Positions 25,951-38,019 of a stretch of DNA of 64,000 bases are shown piece by piece (the first letter of the stretch is position 1; every line of letters starts with the position of its first letter). This stretch comes from Xestospongia muta (taxonomy: Eukaryota > Porifera > Demospongiae > Haplosclerida > Petrosiidae). The position numbers and the translations under genes are program-made. The notes under the pieces are model-generated. The model was not told where the DNA came from and did not search any database. It worked only from the letters and a program-made list of their open reading frames with translations. The stretch spans positions 9,117,156-9,181,155 of the forward strand of contig OY848918.1 of the NCBI GenBank assembly GCA_963693285.1, in the 5' to 3' direction.

Positions 25951-26435
25951 AAATAAAAGAGTTTTGACCAAGATAAACGTGTGCTCTTAACAAACAGTAT
26001 GCACTAATAACCATATGTACCTAACAACCAGCAAATATGGTAATATTAATAGCCATTAGACAAGGATCATGGCACACTTGATATAGTAGGTCCAACACAC
26101 TACATCAAATATGGCGTAATTACTATCCTTTTATACCTTCAAACTCACTATTAAACATATGATGTTAGGACTTTACTTATTAAGCAATTGTACTACTCAC
26201 TCTAGCATAATAGATTAGTCTAGTCACTATAATCTTGAACTAGTAGTCGCTCCTATAAACTCTTACTATCTATAACTAATGTACTTAGTCAGTACATCAC
26301 TACACTTATACTAGATGTAAGGTATTGGAGGGAGAGATTAGTGTTTATAACTCACCATTAACAGCTTGTTGGTCATTTTGGACCGTCTCTATAGCCATAT
26401 TTAACTTTTTGTACCCTTCTGCCATTTTTATGTGA
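25950..26435 (+). repeat. Spacer with a dispersed repeat, copy A
   Basis: 26115-26215 is the inverted counterpart of 10570-10670. The remainder is AT-rich with no gene. Confidence 0.4.
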
Positions 26436-26437
26436 CT

Positions 26438-26770
26438 TTAATTGGGCTGCTCATAAAAATAATTAATTCCACACACTGACATAGGTAGACCAGTTCCTCC
26501 AGTAGGGGTGGTGGTAGTGACTATAGCTGTAACTGTACCAACTGGTACTATGCTACAGCTGACTGATGATAGAGGAGCATGAAGTAGACTGGAATCAGAA
26601 AATTGAATAGACAGTGGAAATGAATTGTTTTGTCTTTGATTGTAGTAACAATTAGTCAATCTCCACTTTACACTGTTGTATATAGATGATCTCTCTAAGT
26701 TTATCACTACAATGCTTTTGTTATGGATAAAATCAACTTTCTCTTTATGATTTAACTCTTCAATTAGGAA
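26438..26770 (-). pseudogene. TRIM filamin-domain relic, copy A
   Basis: Contains NNSFPLSIQFSDSSLLHAPL and SIVPVGTVTAIVTTT, matching the filamin part of the TRIM genes here, preceded by EELNHKEKVDF (compare EELKPKEKADV). It lacks all other domains. Nearly identical to 43158-43490. Confidence 0.75.
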
Positions 26771-26940
26771 ACTATAGAGGACAGATGGGTTTGTTTGATT
26801 ACACTATTATAGTATCATCACCACAAATAAGTTAAATGCACTGACTAAGCTCCACCCAGTTGTTTTGTGGTTTTTATTAAAATTATTCAGTCAATAGCAC
26901 GCATTTATTTTTAAGATAACAATAAAACTCATAACAATTA

Positions 26941-27960
26941 ATACACTACTAGTCTGTTGTTGTCAATATCACAAACATACAAATATATCATTCATTATCA
27001 ATTGTTATTCCAAATGGACGATTGAACTGACCAAGACTGCTACCATATCCTCCGAACGAACGTACAAACTGACCATCAGTAGTGAAGATAGAAATACAAT
27101 TATTATCAGACTCAGTAATGTACACAAGATTCTTATTGTCATTGATTACAATCCCAGATGGAAGATTGAGTTGTCCACGACCTGATCCTTTAGTTCCAAA
27201 TAGAGAATACAATTCTTCATCAGGAGTGAACACCTTGATGCAATTATTGTAGGTATCAGCCACATACAAAAAACCTTGTCTATCAATGGCAATGTTTTGT
27301 AGATGACTGAACTGTCTCTTAGATAGTTCTTTTGTAACAAATGTATAGAAAAAGTTAGATCAGGATATAAGACTTGAATACAATTGTTACTGAAATCTGC
27401 AATATAAATACAGCCAGTCATAGGAGAAACAGCGATTCCACAAGGTTTATATAAGTTCAGTGGTTTGTTACCTAGTTTACCATATGATCTAATACATTCT
27501 CCATTCATAGATATTTTCTGGATTTTGTGTTCATCAGCAACAATAATGTAGCTCTCTGAAGTAAAGGTTATGCCACGAGGCTGAGAGAACTTGAGTTTTG
27601 ACTTTCACTACTCTCTTGATGACCAAAGGATTTAACTTTTCTTCCATCTCCATCTAGTACTATGACACGGTTGTGATGTATTTCACTTACTATAATATGT
27701 CCATCATCAGTCACAGCAACTCCCCATGGATCGTTAAGTCCAGTTATAGTACAAAATGGAGTAATATTATCAAGGTAAGGGTTAAAAGGAATCACCACTG
27801 AATTACCACTATCAACTTGGACATCATTAACTTGAACATCAACTTGATAATGACCACAGGCATTACAATGTATACTATATACTCCAGGATGATTGGTAGC
27901 AGTAATTGTAACTGTCATAGGTGTAGCTCTATCTTCCTCATTCTCTTTTTCTTCCTCCTT
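26941..27960 (-). pseudogene. TRIM-NHL pseudogene (filamin end and NHL), copy A
   Basis: Counterpart of the 3' 1 kb of TRIM-C (43658-44690). The end of the filamin domain and the first NHL blades are readable (27568-27918, 27146-27508, 26988-27269), but in at least three frames. Frameshifts lie near 27600 (KLKFSQPRG region) and 27330-27340 (FSHTFVTKELF region); TATCATTCATTATC also breaks the last blade near 26985. The 5' side stops inside the glutamate tract (27926-27963), after which the sequence is unrelated. RING, B-boxes and coiled coil are absent. Confidence 0.85.
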
Positions 27961-27963
27961 CTA

Positions 27964-28668
27964 TATTTTAAATCAAAATAAGTGGTGAAGATCAAAAAAT
28001 ATCATTGGACTCTAATATTTTTTATTATATTAATAAATTGCATGATTTATCAATAATCATTATTATATAATCTTTTTACACAATTTATTTTGCAAGGTTT
28101 TGACTAAAAATAGTTATTTTGATTGTTCTATTCTGAGTCAGGAAGGGTTGATTATTAACTAATATGGACTTTGTAATATATCAGCTAATTATACTATTAT
28201 AGGATAAATCTTGCTTCCACTCAATCTTGTTTCTCTGCAGTAACATTTGTTCCATGCAATCCATGACAACACAATCATAATTTTTATTATTGATTAACAT
28301 TGCCCAAATATCAACAAGGACAATGTAACCATAAAGAGTCACAACTCACATTTAAACAATGTAGTATGAAGTTATTGCCCATATTATCCAATAAATGATC
28401 TATCAATGAGTTAGCACTTAAATACAGCAAGTGTAAATGTATGTATGCATATACATAATATATATTATAATTATAATAAAACCTGAATCACACAAGATAA
28501 GGTTAAAAGTGTTGGCCCATCTTACAACTGGACTGTATCTATAATCCTTAGCCTTGATTTACTGTAGTTATTGTAGTTTAAAGATCAAATCATGAAGCAA
28601 TAAAATAATACAGCATTATCTATATATTGTACTAAACAGCAATATTTGTATATACAATAAAAATGTAA
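27964..28668. other. AT-rich intergenic sequence
   Basis: Lies between the truncated copy A and TRIM-B. No gene, RNA or repeat is supported. Confidence 0.4.
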
Positions 28669-30924
28669 TCAATACACTACTAGCCTATTATTGTCATAAT
28701 CACAAACATACAAATATCCATCTTTATCAAATTTAATTTCGCATGGATGTTTAAATTGATCCTCACGACTACCTTGTCTTCCAAAAGTACGCTTAAAGTG
28801 ACCATCAGTAGTAAATATAGTGACACGATGATTGCCCAACTCGGTAACATACAGTAAACTATTATCATCTATTACGATTCCTGATGGATGATGCAGTTGT
28901 CCAGGACCAGCTCCTTGTTCACCAATCTGACACAAAAACTCTCCCTCAGGAGTAAACTTCTGAATACGATTATTATAAGTATCAGCCACATACACTAACC
29001 CTTTTCTGTCAATAGCAACAGTTCTTGGTTGTTTTAGTTGTGCCTCAGCTGATCCTTCTGTACCAAATTCACAAGAAAAAGTTAGATCAGATTCTAAGAC
29101 TTGTATACGATGGTTATTATAATCTGCAATGTAAATGTGCCCATTTAATGGAGAAATGGTTATGCCACAAGGGATATTAAATTCCAACGGTCCTTTACCT
29201 AGTCTTCCAAATGATGCAATACATTCTCCATCCATAGATATTTTCTGAATCTTGTGATTATCGGCAACAAGAATGAAATTGTCTGGAGTAATAGCTACAC
29301 CACAAGGAAAAGTTAAGCTGACATTTACAATCTCTCTAGCACTTTTATGACCAATAGCATTTACTTGTTCTCCATCTCTATCTAGTATTGTGACACGGTG
29401 GCCATTTCGCTCACTTACTATAATAGATCCATTATTAGTAAATGCAATCCCACAAGGTCTATTAAGTTCAGGTATTGTGTATAGTGGAGTTATGTTATTA
29501 AGGTAAGGATTAAAAGGAATCACTAGTGAGGTACCTTCAATATGGACACCATTAATGTTGACATTAACGTTATAACGACCACGATTTATATGGCTACAAT
29601 ATATTGTATACACTCCAGGTTGGGTGGTGGTAGTGATTGTAGCTTTGATTTGTGTAGCTGTACCAACTGGCACTACACTACAACTGAGTGATGATAAAGG
29701 AACAGTAAAAAGACTAGAATCAGAACATTGAATAGCTAGTGGGAATGTAACAGTTTTGTCTGTAGTGGCAATTTGATTATGACCAATCTTACTTACTTTA
29801 CACTGTTCTAGAACACTAGGTGATAGGTGAACGATATCTCCAATATGGGATAGTGTATTAAAAATGCTTCTATTTTTGATAAAGTGGATATCAGCCTTCT
29901 CTTTAGGAATGAACTCTTCAATGTTAACCTGTTTAGTCACATCAGTCATACGTTTCATCATTTGTGTTGTAGAAGTCACCAATTGTTGAGGACTGCCTAT
30001 CACAAGACTCTGTTCTACAAATTCCTGGCAATCCTTCAAATGATCTAATATTTTTTCAGCTGGTGTCTTTTGTTTAGATAACTCTTGTAGTTTACTACCA
30101 GTGATTGCGTCTACCTCTCTAGTCAGCTGTCTCTCAGACTGATGAATGATATCAATCATCTCTTCCGCCATGATATGTATCTCTTTTTTGACCACTTCTC
30201 CTTGCTCTCTGATATCACTCTCTCTATTTGTGAGTGAAATTAGGACATCAGTGACAGCAGTGGTACTTTCCCTAACTGGTTTCAAATGTTTTTTCAATTT
30301 TTGACAATGTTTGGGATAGCAGTCAGAGACTAAGTCATAATCATGATCTCTATGAATACGTACAGTACAGTGCTGACAGATGAGGTCTTCACATGTTTCA
30401 CAAAATATCTCCAAAGGCTTATTATGATTAGGACAGTTCATTTCTTGTTTCATGGGAAGTAATTGTGAAGTAAATGTTGCCACCTCATCAAGACTGGTTA
30501 CCATATGGTTAGTGTTGGTAGGAAATTTGTTGTGAAGACTGATACATTTTTCACATAAGAACTTAGCACAATCTTTACAATAACCTGTTGCATTTGTTGT
30601 AGTGCATATGTCACAGGTTACCAGCTGATGACCTGACATTTTGATCATTAGATTGTAGACTTCCTTGAGGTTGTTAATATGAAAAGCTGCAGGAAAGTCA
30701 GCTGCTCCTGTTGGTTTAGGTAACTGGGTACGATGACGACAGGTGGGACAAAAAATGTAGTTATCTCCTTGACAATCCTGTGGTAAACCCTCCAGACATT
30801 GTTGACAGAAAGAATGGAAACAAGGTAAGATCTTAGGGTTGATATAGAGGTCATGACATATAGCACAGGTGAGCTGTTCTTCTAGTTTTTTAAGAGCTGA
30901 GAAGGATACTGCTCCTTCTGCCAT
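28669..30924 (-). CDS. TRIM-B: complete RING/B-box1/B-box2/coiled-coil/filamin/NHL E3 ligase
   Basis: Intronless TRIM-NHL protein of 751 residues when started at the second Met (30922-30924, MAEGAVSFSALKKLEE), which matches the start of its paralogues; an upstream in-frame Met at 30960 would add 12 residues. RING at about 20-62 (CAICHDLY, CFHSFCQQC, CPTC), B-box1 at about 104-141 (CDICTTTNATGYCKDC), B-box2 at about 164-198 (CPNHNKPLEIFCETC), coiled coil about 200-320, filamin domain about 345-480 with no acidic insertion, and six NHL blades to the C-terminal NNRLVVY. All RING and B-box ligands are present, so an active cytoplasmic E3 is expected from family knowledge. It shares only the general layout with TRIM-C and E and is the more diverged paralogue. 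Confidence 0.92.
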   Translation of the reverse strand: MAEGAVSFSALKKLEEQLTCAICHDLYINPKILPCFHSFCQQCLEGLPQDCQGDNYIFCPTCRHRTQLPKPTGAADFPAAFHINNLKEVYNLMIKMSGHQLVTCDICTTTNATGYCKDCAKFLCEKCISLHNKFPTNTNHMVTSLDEVATFTSQLLPMKQEMNCPNHNKPLEIFCETCEDLICQHCTVRIHRDHDYDLVSDCYPKHCQKLKKHLKPVRESTTAVTDVLISLTNRESDIREQGEVVKKEIHIMAEEMIDIIHQSERQLTREVDAITGSKLQELSKQKTPAEKILDHLKDCQEFVEQSLVIGSPQQLVTSTTQMMKRMTDVTKQVNIEEFIPKEKADIHFIKNRSIFNTLSHIGDIVHLSPSVLEQCKVSKIGHNQIATTDKTVTFPLAIQCSDSSLFTVPLSSLSCSVVPVGTATQIKATITTTTQPGVYTIYCSHINRGRYNVNVNINGVHIEGTSLVIPFNPYLNNITPLYTIPELNRPCGIAFTNNGSIIVSERNGHRVTILDRDGEQVNAIGHKSAREIVNVSLTFPCGVAITPDNFILVADNHKIQKISMDGECIASFGRLGKGPLEFNIPCGITISPLNGHIYIADYNNHRIQVLESDLTFSCEFGTEGSAEAQLKQPRTVAIDRKGLVYVADTYNNRIQKFTPEGEFLCQIGEQGAGPGQLHHPSGIVIDDNSLLYVTELGNHRVTIFTTDGHFKRTFGRQGSREDQFKHPCEIKFDKDGYLYVCDYDNNRLVVY

Positions 30925-30960
30925 AATAACCTGTATAGAGACACCTGGTGTAAATAACAA

Positions 30961-32115
30961 TCACAAAGCTGCACAGCCAATTGTTGTTTCCTTAAGCGAT
31001 GCCGAAGCGAATCACAAGAGCTATTCACGTGATGAATTAGATGTTTAGGGAAATAGTGCTTTCTAGAGCGTTATATTATTAATAATATATATTCGTGAAG
31101 TCACCGTGTTACATCCGAATAATTACGTAATGTGAAATAGTCTAGTGTGTATTACTTTTTGTTAATTAAGATAAATTATAATAGTTTCCGATAAAATAAA
31201 TATTAAGATAAAACAAAAGATTGGACAAGTTGTGAAAATAAGTGAGTTGTATTGAGTTTTGGCTGAGGACCAACTCTCTCTCAAAGAAATGTACTGTAGG
31301 TCTCCTTTCAAACAAACACAAGCCCTGCAATGATGAACAAATGACACTAGGTTGATTATGATAGAAGAGGGAACCAGAAACAATGCAGGTAACAGTTTGA
31401 AAATAGGACAGTCAAATTCATCAATCATCACAATAATGTCAGCAATTCTTTGTTCTTCTAGTTTTTGAAGCAAGTAGACATTTATTGCTAGTTCTTTTTT
31501 AATTTCATACATACCAAGAGAACACTGTGTGATACCCATGAAACAGTTTATTATATGAAGATAGCTAAGGTATTGACAAACCTCTGATGTTGATGATTTA
31601 ACAAAATCTCCCTTGTTACATAATACAGAATTCTATGACATGACTGCTCTATATTCAGTTACAATCATGTCAATTGTTAAGTCTTCTGTCAGTTTTATAC
31701 TAAAGGCTATATCATGCATGAGGACACATAGTTGTAAGGCAAATGCAATATAACAAAAGAAACTTTAATCACACTAACTGTTTTAACAGTAGCCTGTAGC
31801 TGTAAAATGGCAGTGACAAGCTTAAATTAATAATAGTTCGGAAATACTTTTCTTAGACAGCCAGGATGGTATATGTCCTTGTTGTAATGTATATGATTTG
31901 ATGATGGGATAGAATTTTAAACAAACTTCTGAACCTCAGGTGAATAGTATAATTGTGTACAGCCTTCTCCACATCTAACAGATTTACAACATTGTAAATA
32001 AACACTAGCTGAAAGAGTTTATCATACATGAGTTGAGAAGTTGGCTGACAAGGATCCACACATTCACCTGAACATATAAAACATAGATCCTCCAGCAAAG
32101 TAAAGTTGGTAGCAA
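30961..32115. other. Intergenic sequence upstream of TRIM-B
   Basis: 30990-31140 has TTCACGTGATG (E-box) and some CpG and may be the TRIM-B promoter; the usual GACCATATAA element was not seen close to this gene. A 125-codon minus frame (31162-31539, containing KKELAINVYLLQKLEEQR and a hydrophobic end) and an 81-codon one (31853-32098) are not recognised and are not called as genes. Confidence 0.35.
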
Positions 32116-32353
32116 TGTTGCTACCAGCTTTGATGACGAGGACGACAAGTGAGACAAGAAATGAAATAGCTATCTCCTTGAGGATCCAATGGTAGATCCT
32201 CTAGACATTGTTGACAAAAAGAATGGAAACAAGGTAAGATTTTACAGTTGGTATAGAGATCAAGACGTATAGCACAGGTGAGGTGTTCCTCCAGTTTTTG
32301 AGAGCTGAGTCAGCTGACAAGGAGGTTCTGCTGTGTAGCGCTTTCTCTGCCAT
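32115..32353 (-). pseudogene. Solo TRIM RING relic
   Basis: Starts with ATGGCAGAG at 32353 like the TRIM genes. After SALK a 1 bp shift moves the reading to another frame, where LEEHLTCAIRLDLYTN, CKILPCFHSFCQQCLEDLP and DSYFISCLTCRP follow. The second RING cysteine is Arg (CAIR) and a TAG follows soon after. Nothing of the B-boxes is left. The upstream element TTTTGTGACCATATAAGA (32431-32448) is kept. Confidence 0.85.
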
Positions 32354-32438
32354 AATAGTGACAGACAGTGAATATAACAATCACAAGGCTGTTGAGAGAA
32401 GGATGCTATCAAAGACAGAATTCCATCCTTTTTTGTGA

Positions 32439-32680
32439 CCATATAAGATATACAGCCAGTGTTGGTGTTTTAATAGTTTTGATAATGTCACTTTATTTTG
32501 TAGTGATATCATATAAGGACATATACCCTTCTGGGTGTCTAAGAAAAGTAAGTCTTACAATATAATGATATTAACCCTTTTGGTAACCATATAAGGTTAA
32601 ATTTGCCCCTCCTTATTTTTGACAAGCTACCTAACAGGCATTAGCTTGACAAAAAAGAAGGAGGGGTAAGTTTGTCGACT
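32439..32680 (-). promoter_or_regulatory. TRIM promoter-like modules and a 30 bp-arm palindrome
   Basis: Two GACCATATAAG or AACCATATAAGG elements (32437-32448, 32585-32596). After the second comes an inverted repeat: left arm 32600-32628 (TTTGCCCCTCC, TTTTTGACAAGCT) and right arm 32643-32673 (AGCTTGACAAAAAAG, GGAGGGGTAAG). Versions of this palindrome follow the same element at 24190-24260, 40553-40625 and 60265-60335. Confidence 0.5.
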
Positions 32681-32794
32681 AGTGACATCCTCACTGGAGT
32701 AGCATTGTCATTGTCTTGACTTAATTTATGCTAACATAGCATGTAAATTGAAAGAACTAATAACATGTAATATTGTAATATTAATTTGTATTAT

Positions 32795-32855
32795 TGTCAC
32801 TTATCGTCCTCTTCTTCCTCTGGATAACTCTCTGGTATTTCCAATATAAGATTGA
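32795..32855 (-). pseudogene. NOMO last-exon relic
   Basis: The last NOMO exon and its acceptor (compare 60474-60535) are recognisable: CCTCTTCTTCCTCTGGATAA and TATTTCCAATATAAG on the plus strand. No other NOMO exon is nearby. Confidence 0.6.
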
Positions 32856-32859
32856 ATTA

Positions 32860-33492
32860 TTGATATTACCTAATAATAGATAAATAGGTCTAAAGTGAGT
32901 TTCTATAATTAATAATATCCATTCATATTTCTATCCATTCAACAACCATTCTTACTTCCATCCATTCATGAAGAAATAACTATGGTAATTATTTACACAG
33001 CAGATGTCAAAGGAGTTACTTATCACATCATTCTTATACATCAATAAAGGAATAGTTTTTATTGCAAGGCATACCTAGTACCTACATGTTCCTAGTTACA
33101 AGGGCTAGCTAAGTTAAATGTATACAAGCAGAATTGCAGATCACTGTACAAATCCTGTAGTAATATTGTACCAAATAATAGCAGATGATGACAGTCTAAT
33201 GTATGTTATAGGGAGAAATTAGGACTGTATCTTTTCATTTTGTAATCAGGCTAATTAAGATGTCAATAATCACTCTCTCAAATATTGTATATTGCATATA
33301 AAATGACATAACAGTGCTGTTGATCAACCATTAAATATACTAGTCAAAAAGTTAAAAAGAAATCAGTATAAAAAGTGGTCCCATACCTACTCTCTTCAGC
33401 AGTATTATAGAAATAAGTCATGATTATGTTATAACTTATTAAGTATTGAGTAATAAGTATACAGCTGTCATCTGCCTACACACTTATGAATA
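32860..33492 (+). repeat. Dispersed repeats before copy B
   Basis: 32975-33165 recurs at 47150-47330 (AAAGGAGTTACTTATCACAT, TTTATTGCAAGGCATACCTA). 33165-33325 recurs at 10720-10875. No gene. Confidence 0.55.
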
Positions 33493-33727
33493 ATTAATTA
33501 GCTGAATTAAGATGGGTGGAGCTACTGGCTGATGTGTCTTGTACAAGATGATTTATTCACTGACCTAAGAGATCTTGTTCGTTCAAAGTAGAGCGTTGAA
33601 GTAACTATGAATGACAGAAAACTACCGTTAGTTAAACATACATGTAGTTCTGTTTTACTGGTAGTTTCTGTTTTGGTGCTAGTTACACTGTTTTCAATGG
33701 CCTCCACTTCAAAAAAGTGCACACAAA

Positions 33728-34721
33728 ATGAAACTGTTGAGAGCTGTAACAGATATTTTATCTCATGGAGTGATTGCTGGATGGAGCTGTGCTAATGTAC
33801 TGTTATTGTAACAAGATAACTTGTCAGTGGCCTTGGTCCAAGTTGGAATGGGCGTGGTTATTGGTTCAATTTTGGATTAGATCATTTCATTGAAGCTAGA
33901 TTGTTAAAATTAGAGGTAATTACACAAGTCTAACTTACGTTCTGTGCATTAAGTTTAAATTGTTGTTACATGATGATATTAATTGGTATGTCACACCCAT
34001 TTTATTTTCTTCACTAATATGGGCCAATGTATTCAACTTATCAAGTTTACTAAGTTGTCATTATTCTCATAATACCACAGTATCCTAGTCTCAATGTCAG
34101 GAGTAAATAAATAAAGGGCTATAGTTGAATTGATATAATTGGTTACTTAGCAACACGCCTACATGGTTACTATTTTTAGAAATTTTAGTCTTTTCAGTGT
34201 TACTTTTTTTAGAAAATTTATGTTTAGATCATAATGATCATATCAATGATGTAATCTTCAGAAGTGCCACTATTATGAATACATTATATGTTAAAGGTAT
34301 TTTATGAGATAGTCCCTGTTCATTATCCTCATGTATGTAGATTGATTTAATTTAATTGCTATCATCTTTATCATTAAAGGATGCTATTTCATTAACTAAA
34401 AGACCAATTGTACACAATACAATATTACTTAGTGTTGTAACTCTTCTTGTGTATTGCCTTTTCTTCTTAATTCCTCATCTCCATAACACATATACTAAAT
34501 ATCTTTCACTTATAATATTACTGAGCTTTCTTTCTCATCTTTTAAGAGATGCTGATGCTTTTAAGAGAGGGGTGTGGTTTGGATTCTTTTCAAGTCCACC
34601 TATACCTTGGCAACTGTATGTTGCTATGGTGATAGCAATTCCATCGTTACTACGGATTACTTGTGTGTTTTCAGTATTATCATTACCACATCAATCTTGG
34701 AAGAAGACAGAAATTGTTTAA
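33728..34721 (+). pseudogene. TMEM267-like pseudogene, copy B
   Basis: Exon 1 (33728-33915) reads MKLLRAVTDILSHGVIAGW, has TAA as codon 28 (33809-33811) and lacks one T after GSILD. Exon 2 (34380-34721) is fully open: DAISLTKRPIVHNTILL, hydrophobic segments, LLRDADAFKRGVWFGF, then PWQLYVAMVIAIPSLLR, aligning by eye with the PRRPFLH, HHIRDGIRHGLW and PFWLYVIITSSLP parts of vertebrate TMEM267. A phase-0 intron (donor GAG|GTAATT, acceptor TTAAAG|GATGC) separates them. Because of the exon-1 lesions a full protein is not expected. Confidence 0.7.
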
Positions 34722-36257
34722 AGAAACACTTAAAAGTATATTTTATATTTTATTAATTTTGTTTGTGAGTTGTTAATTTTTATATAATAATTGTTAATGT
34801 TAATTTTAAAACCTTACACTGTTCAGTAACCTTACTATCATTTGATCACATACATATAGAAGTGAAGTTATATGTTACAATCTAATATCCTCATAATGAT
34901 TATTTATTATAGAAGGGTCTACACCATACTGGATTGTTCTACCAGACTTCAGCATTTGATATCTTTAGCAGAGTTTTAAGTTCTCCACCATCTATCATCT
35001 TTGTTATTCATTTCTCTTATTTTATGTACTGATCAGAACAGGAGGTATCTTCCTTTATTTACTGGAATATGATAACAGGTCATTGTTTAGTTGACAATTG
35101 GTGCTAGAGGAGATGGAACTTTATTAGTCCTTTCTCCAGGTAAATTAAATAAATTTATTTATAGAGGGCACGGCTGAATTAATTAGATGGTATGGGATTA
35201 ATAAAGGAACATTAGCAGCTGTTGACTGACCAGTGTCTTCAAGTTAATTGTGGCAAACAGTTCAAAATGTATTGAATTTGGATTAAATCTATTAAACATT
35301 TTATAAGTAAAGTATATCATTTCTACAATAACAATTAGTCTGTGATAGTCTGAAATCTGATTGGTTAGTATTTGCTCTTCTAAACAGGCGCAAACGTGAC
35401 ACCAAACTAACCAATAAGATTTCTTGATTACTGATAAAGATCACATCTTATCAGTTATTAGTGTTCCTACAGACAATGTAGTAACTGGTAAGTCTGATTT
35501 GTCTGGTTACTGCGCATGCCCAGTAGAAAACCCGGGAAAAGCGGTATAAAAAACTATATCCTCGTTTGTGTCTTGTTTTTCTGACTGAATAATTGCCATT
35601 TGCCCCTGGAATACAGAGAGAAGTGCCCGTGTCTTTATCTCCTTGAGTGAATCCAGCTATTCAGTAACCATATGTGCGTGACAACAATGTCGTTTTACTG
35701 TGTGCTATAGGACAGTGTAGCACTTATATATGTCAATTCAAGATTTAAGAGAGAGACAGTCAAGTAAGTTTCTTTTCCCTACAACCTTCATTTTCGGTAC
35801 AACTAACACTAGATACTATAGCATTCATTACTAAACAAACAACTGTTTTAATGTAACTAGCCTTCCCTGACATTCTGCTCAGTTGTAGTCACTTGCAACA
35901 ACCAGCCTTCCTTGTTGAACAACTTACAATTTGACATTATGTTCTTATTCTTTAGTATTTTATCAGTTTCCTTTTTATTCTATAGAATTAAATACAAGTC
36001 TCTCTACAAGTTAACTGTCATGTCTCTGTCATCTCTATCAAATGATGTCATTGCTACATTGTGGACTGGATTGTTAGTACTCTGTTATATGGACTGGGAT
36101 TACTATATTGTGGACTGGATTAATGTTATATGAACTGTCATGTTGTATTAACTATGGTAATCTGTAAGTCTGTTCATGTATGTAGTGTACACTGTCTCAT
36201 GTATTGGGTAGTTACATGATGGATGACATATGATGGACTAAAGTGAAGACTTGCATG
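34722..36257 (+). other. Unidentified part of the duplication, copy B
   Basis: Collinear with copy A. 35505-35545 has CTGCGCATGCCCAG and CCCGGG, a possible old promoter. No gene is supported. Confidence 0.35.
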
Positions 36258-36488
36258 TTAACGGTTCATGACAATATAGACTTCCATCTCCCTATGTTCT
36301 GTTACAAGTCCATTCATTGATACACTGCTGTATCTAAGGGATTTGTTTGTGCTTAGTTGGGTTATCACTGTGTGTTCACTTCGGTAGAAGTCATTTCTGG
36401 TCCACAGCTTGGCTTTGACCCTGATGGTATCTGGGCCATCTAGTTTTTGTAGACTGGGCCACCACTTAGTTTTTATAGACTGGGTCAT
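36258..36488 (-). CDS. Hypothetical fragment, 76 codons
   Basis: Not recognised. The product has IKTKWWPSLQKLDGPDTIRV and EHTVITQLSTNKSLRY, a normal globular composition. The equivalent in copy A (18850-19085) has a stop, so it is not constrained there. It is probably a piece of an unidentified gene or transposon. Confidence 0.25.
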   Translation of the reverse strand: MTQSIKTKWWPSLQKLDGPDTIRVKAKLWTRNDFYRSEHTVITQLSTNKSLRYSSVSMNGLVTEHREMEVYIVMNR

Positions 36489-36589
36489 CTAGTTTTTGAT
36501 AGGAGTACATGATTGACAAGGTATCACGTGCTCCTAGTTTTCTTAGGTCTAGATAATTGATATGTTATGAGTATGTAAGCTAGTTTATT

Positions 36590-37940
36590 GTGGCCTATGT
36601 ACTTTTTCACCCAGCTTTTCTGGGTTACCTAAGTTTTACCCAGCTTTTACTGGGTCTAGTTTCCCTCAGCTTTTATTGGGTGTATTATGTCCACATTCAC
36701 CCTCTGTATTATTTTATTTTATTTTTATTTGTTGTTGTTGCTTATCTTGTCTTGTCTTCCTTCAAAACCGTGAGTTACCTTGTCTTTTATATTTTTGTTT
36801 AGTAACTGTACACTATGTGACAGTAACTGTACTACTACATTCTATAACAGAACTAGGCACTAATACAGTTCATTATAAGGAGATGGAAGTCCTAATATAC
36901 AATGTATTGTAGAAGCTAGTGTACGTCAGTGTAAGAGGACAAGCTTCTATTATTCTATATGTATATTGCTGCAATCTCCTGCCATAGTTTCAAGGCTTTC
37001 TTCAAGCAATCTTTTCTGATATTTCCTTCTGAATTGGGCTAGTGTATTAAGATCACTAAGTTTTTAAAGCAGCTTTGTAATTATTCAGAGTATTGATAAT
37101 CAGTTTGACATATTTAGAGTTATTTCAGAGCTTTTAAGTACATTTGAAGTTGCTTCAAAACACAAAAACAGCTTTTATATCAGGCCTCTACAATATCCAT
37201 AACAATCTAGTTCTGAATATCACCATTGACATTGAATCACCTTTGACTGTCACATCATTCCATATCTAGATAATCAGTAACTGTATTCCATTCCTTTCTA
37301 ACTTTTGTTTAATTCATTTTATATTTTTATTTTTATTTAAAAATTAGTTCAAATCAGTTACATCAAAGATCTTAAACAGTATAGTAAAACTAAGTGACAC
37401 TTCTTGATATATATTATATGAGCAGTAGATTCAGATAACACAGTATTTTAATGACAAACCTACAAAGTTCATTTATGGCTAAAATTTACAAAATGTAAAT
37501 GTGTGAATTAGAACTGAAATTAATGTACAAAATGATTGATATATTTAAATGTATTTTTAAAGTTACCACAGGCAGCTCTGAGTCTATGCAATTAGTGGGC
37601 CATGATAGCTGTCTCCTATATACATACATTAGTTTCACTAATTCATATTATATATTGATACACACATATCATAACAGAAAATGACTTGAGATGTCTAAAC
37701 TGACTAGTTTGAGAGTTTCTGAGAGAAACATTGTACCTTATATTACATATAGACATTGCTTTACAAAATGTATTCTTTCCAGTAACAGGGTGTAAAATAG
37801 TTAAAATATTATAATATTTTATGTATTTTGAAAACTTTTAATTATTTGTTAATTAGATCAATTAAATATCAATTAATGTTGGTCACGCGTGTAGTGCTGG
37901 TGTGAAAATTTGTCACGTGTTTTGTTGAGTGACTGTCAAC
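36590..37940 (+). other. Unidentified spacer, copy B
   Basis: Begins with three ACCCAGCTTTT(A)CTGGGT-type palindromes (36607-36685), then AT-rich sequence without a supported gene. The 1.1 kb segment of copy A is absent at 37186. Confidence 0.4.
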
Positions 37941-38019
37941 TTGAAGCGTGACAGAGTCTCTTGATGATAATATAAGGGACTCCATTTTTCATGCCTCTAT
38001 CTATGTTCTCTACGATTCG

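Noticed and set aside
31162..31539. 125-codon minus frame as a gene
   Set aside because: No recognisable domain, no repeat partner and no promoter evidence; left as intergenic with mention.
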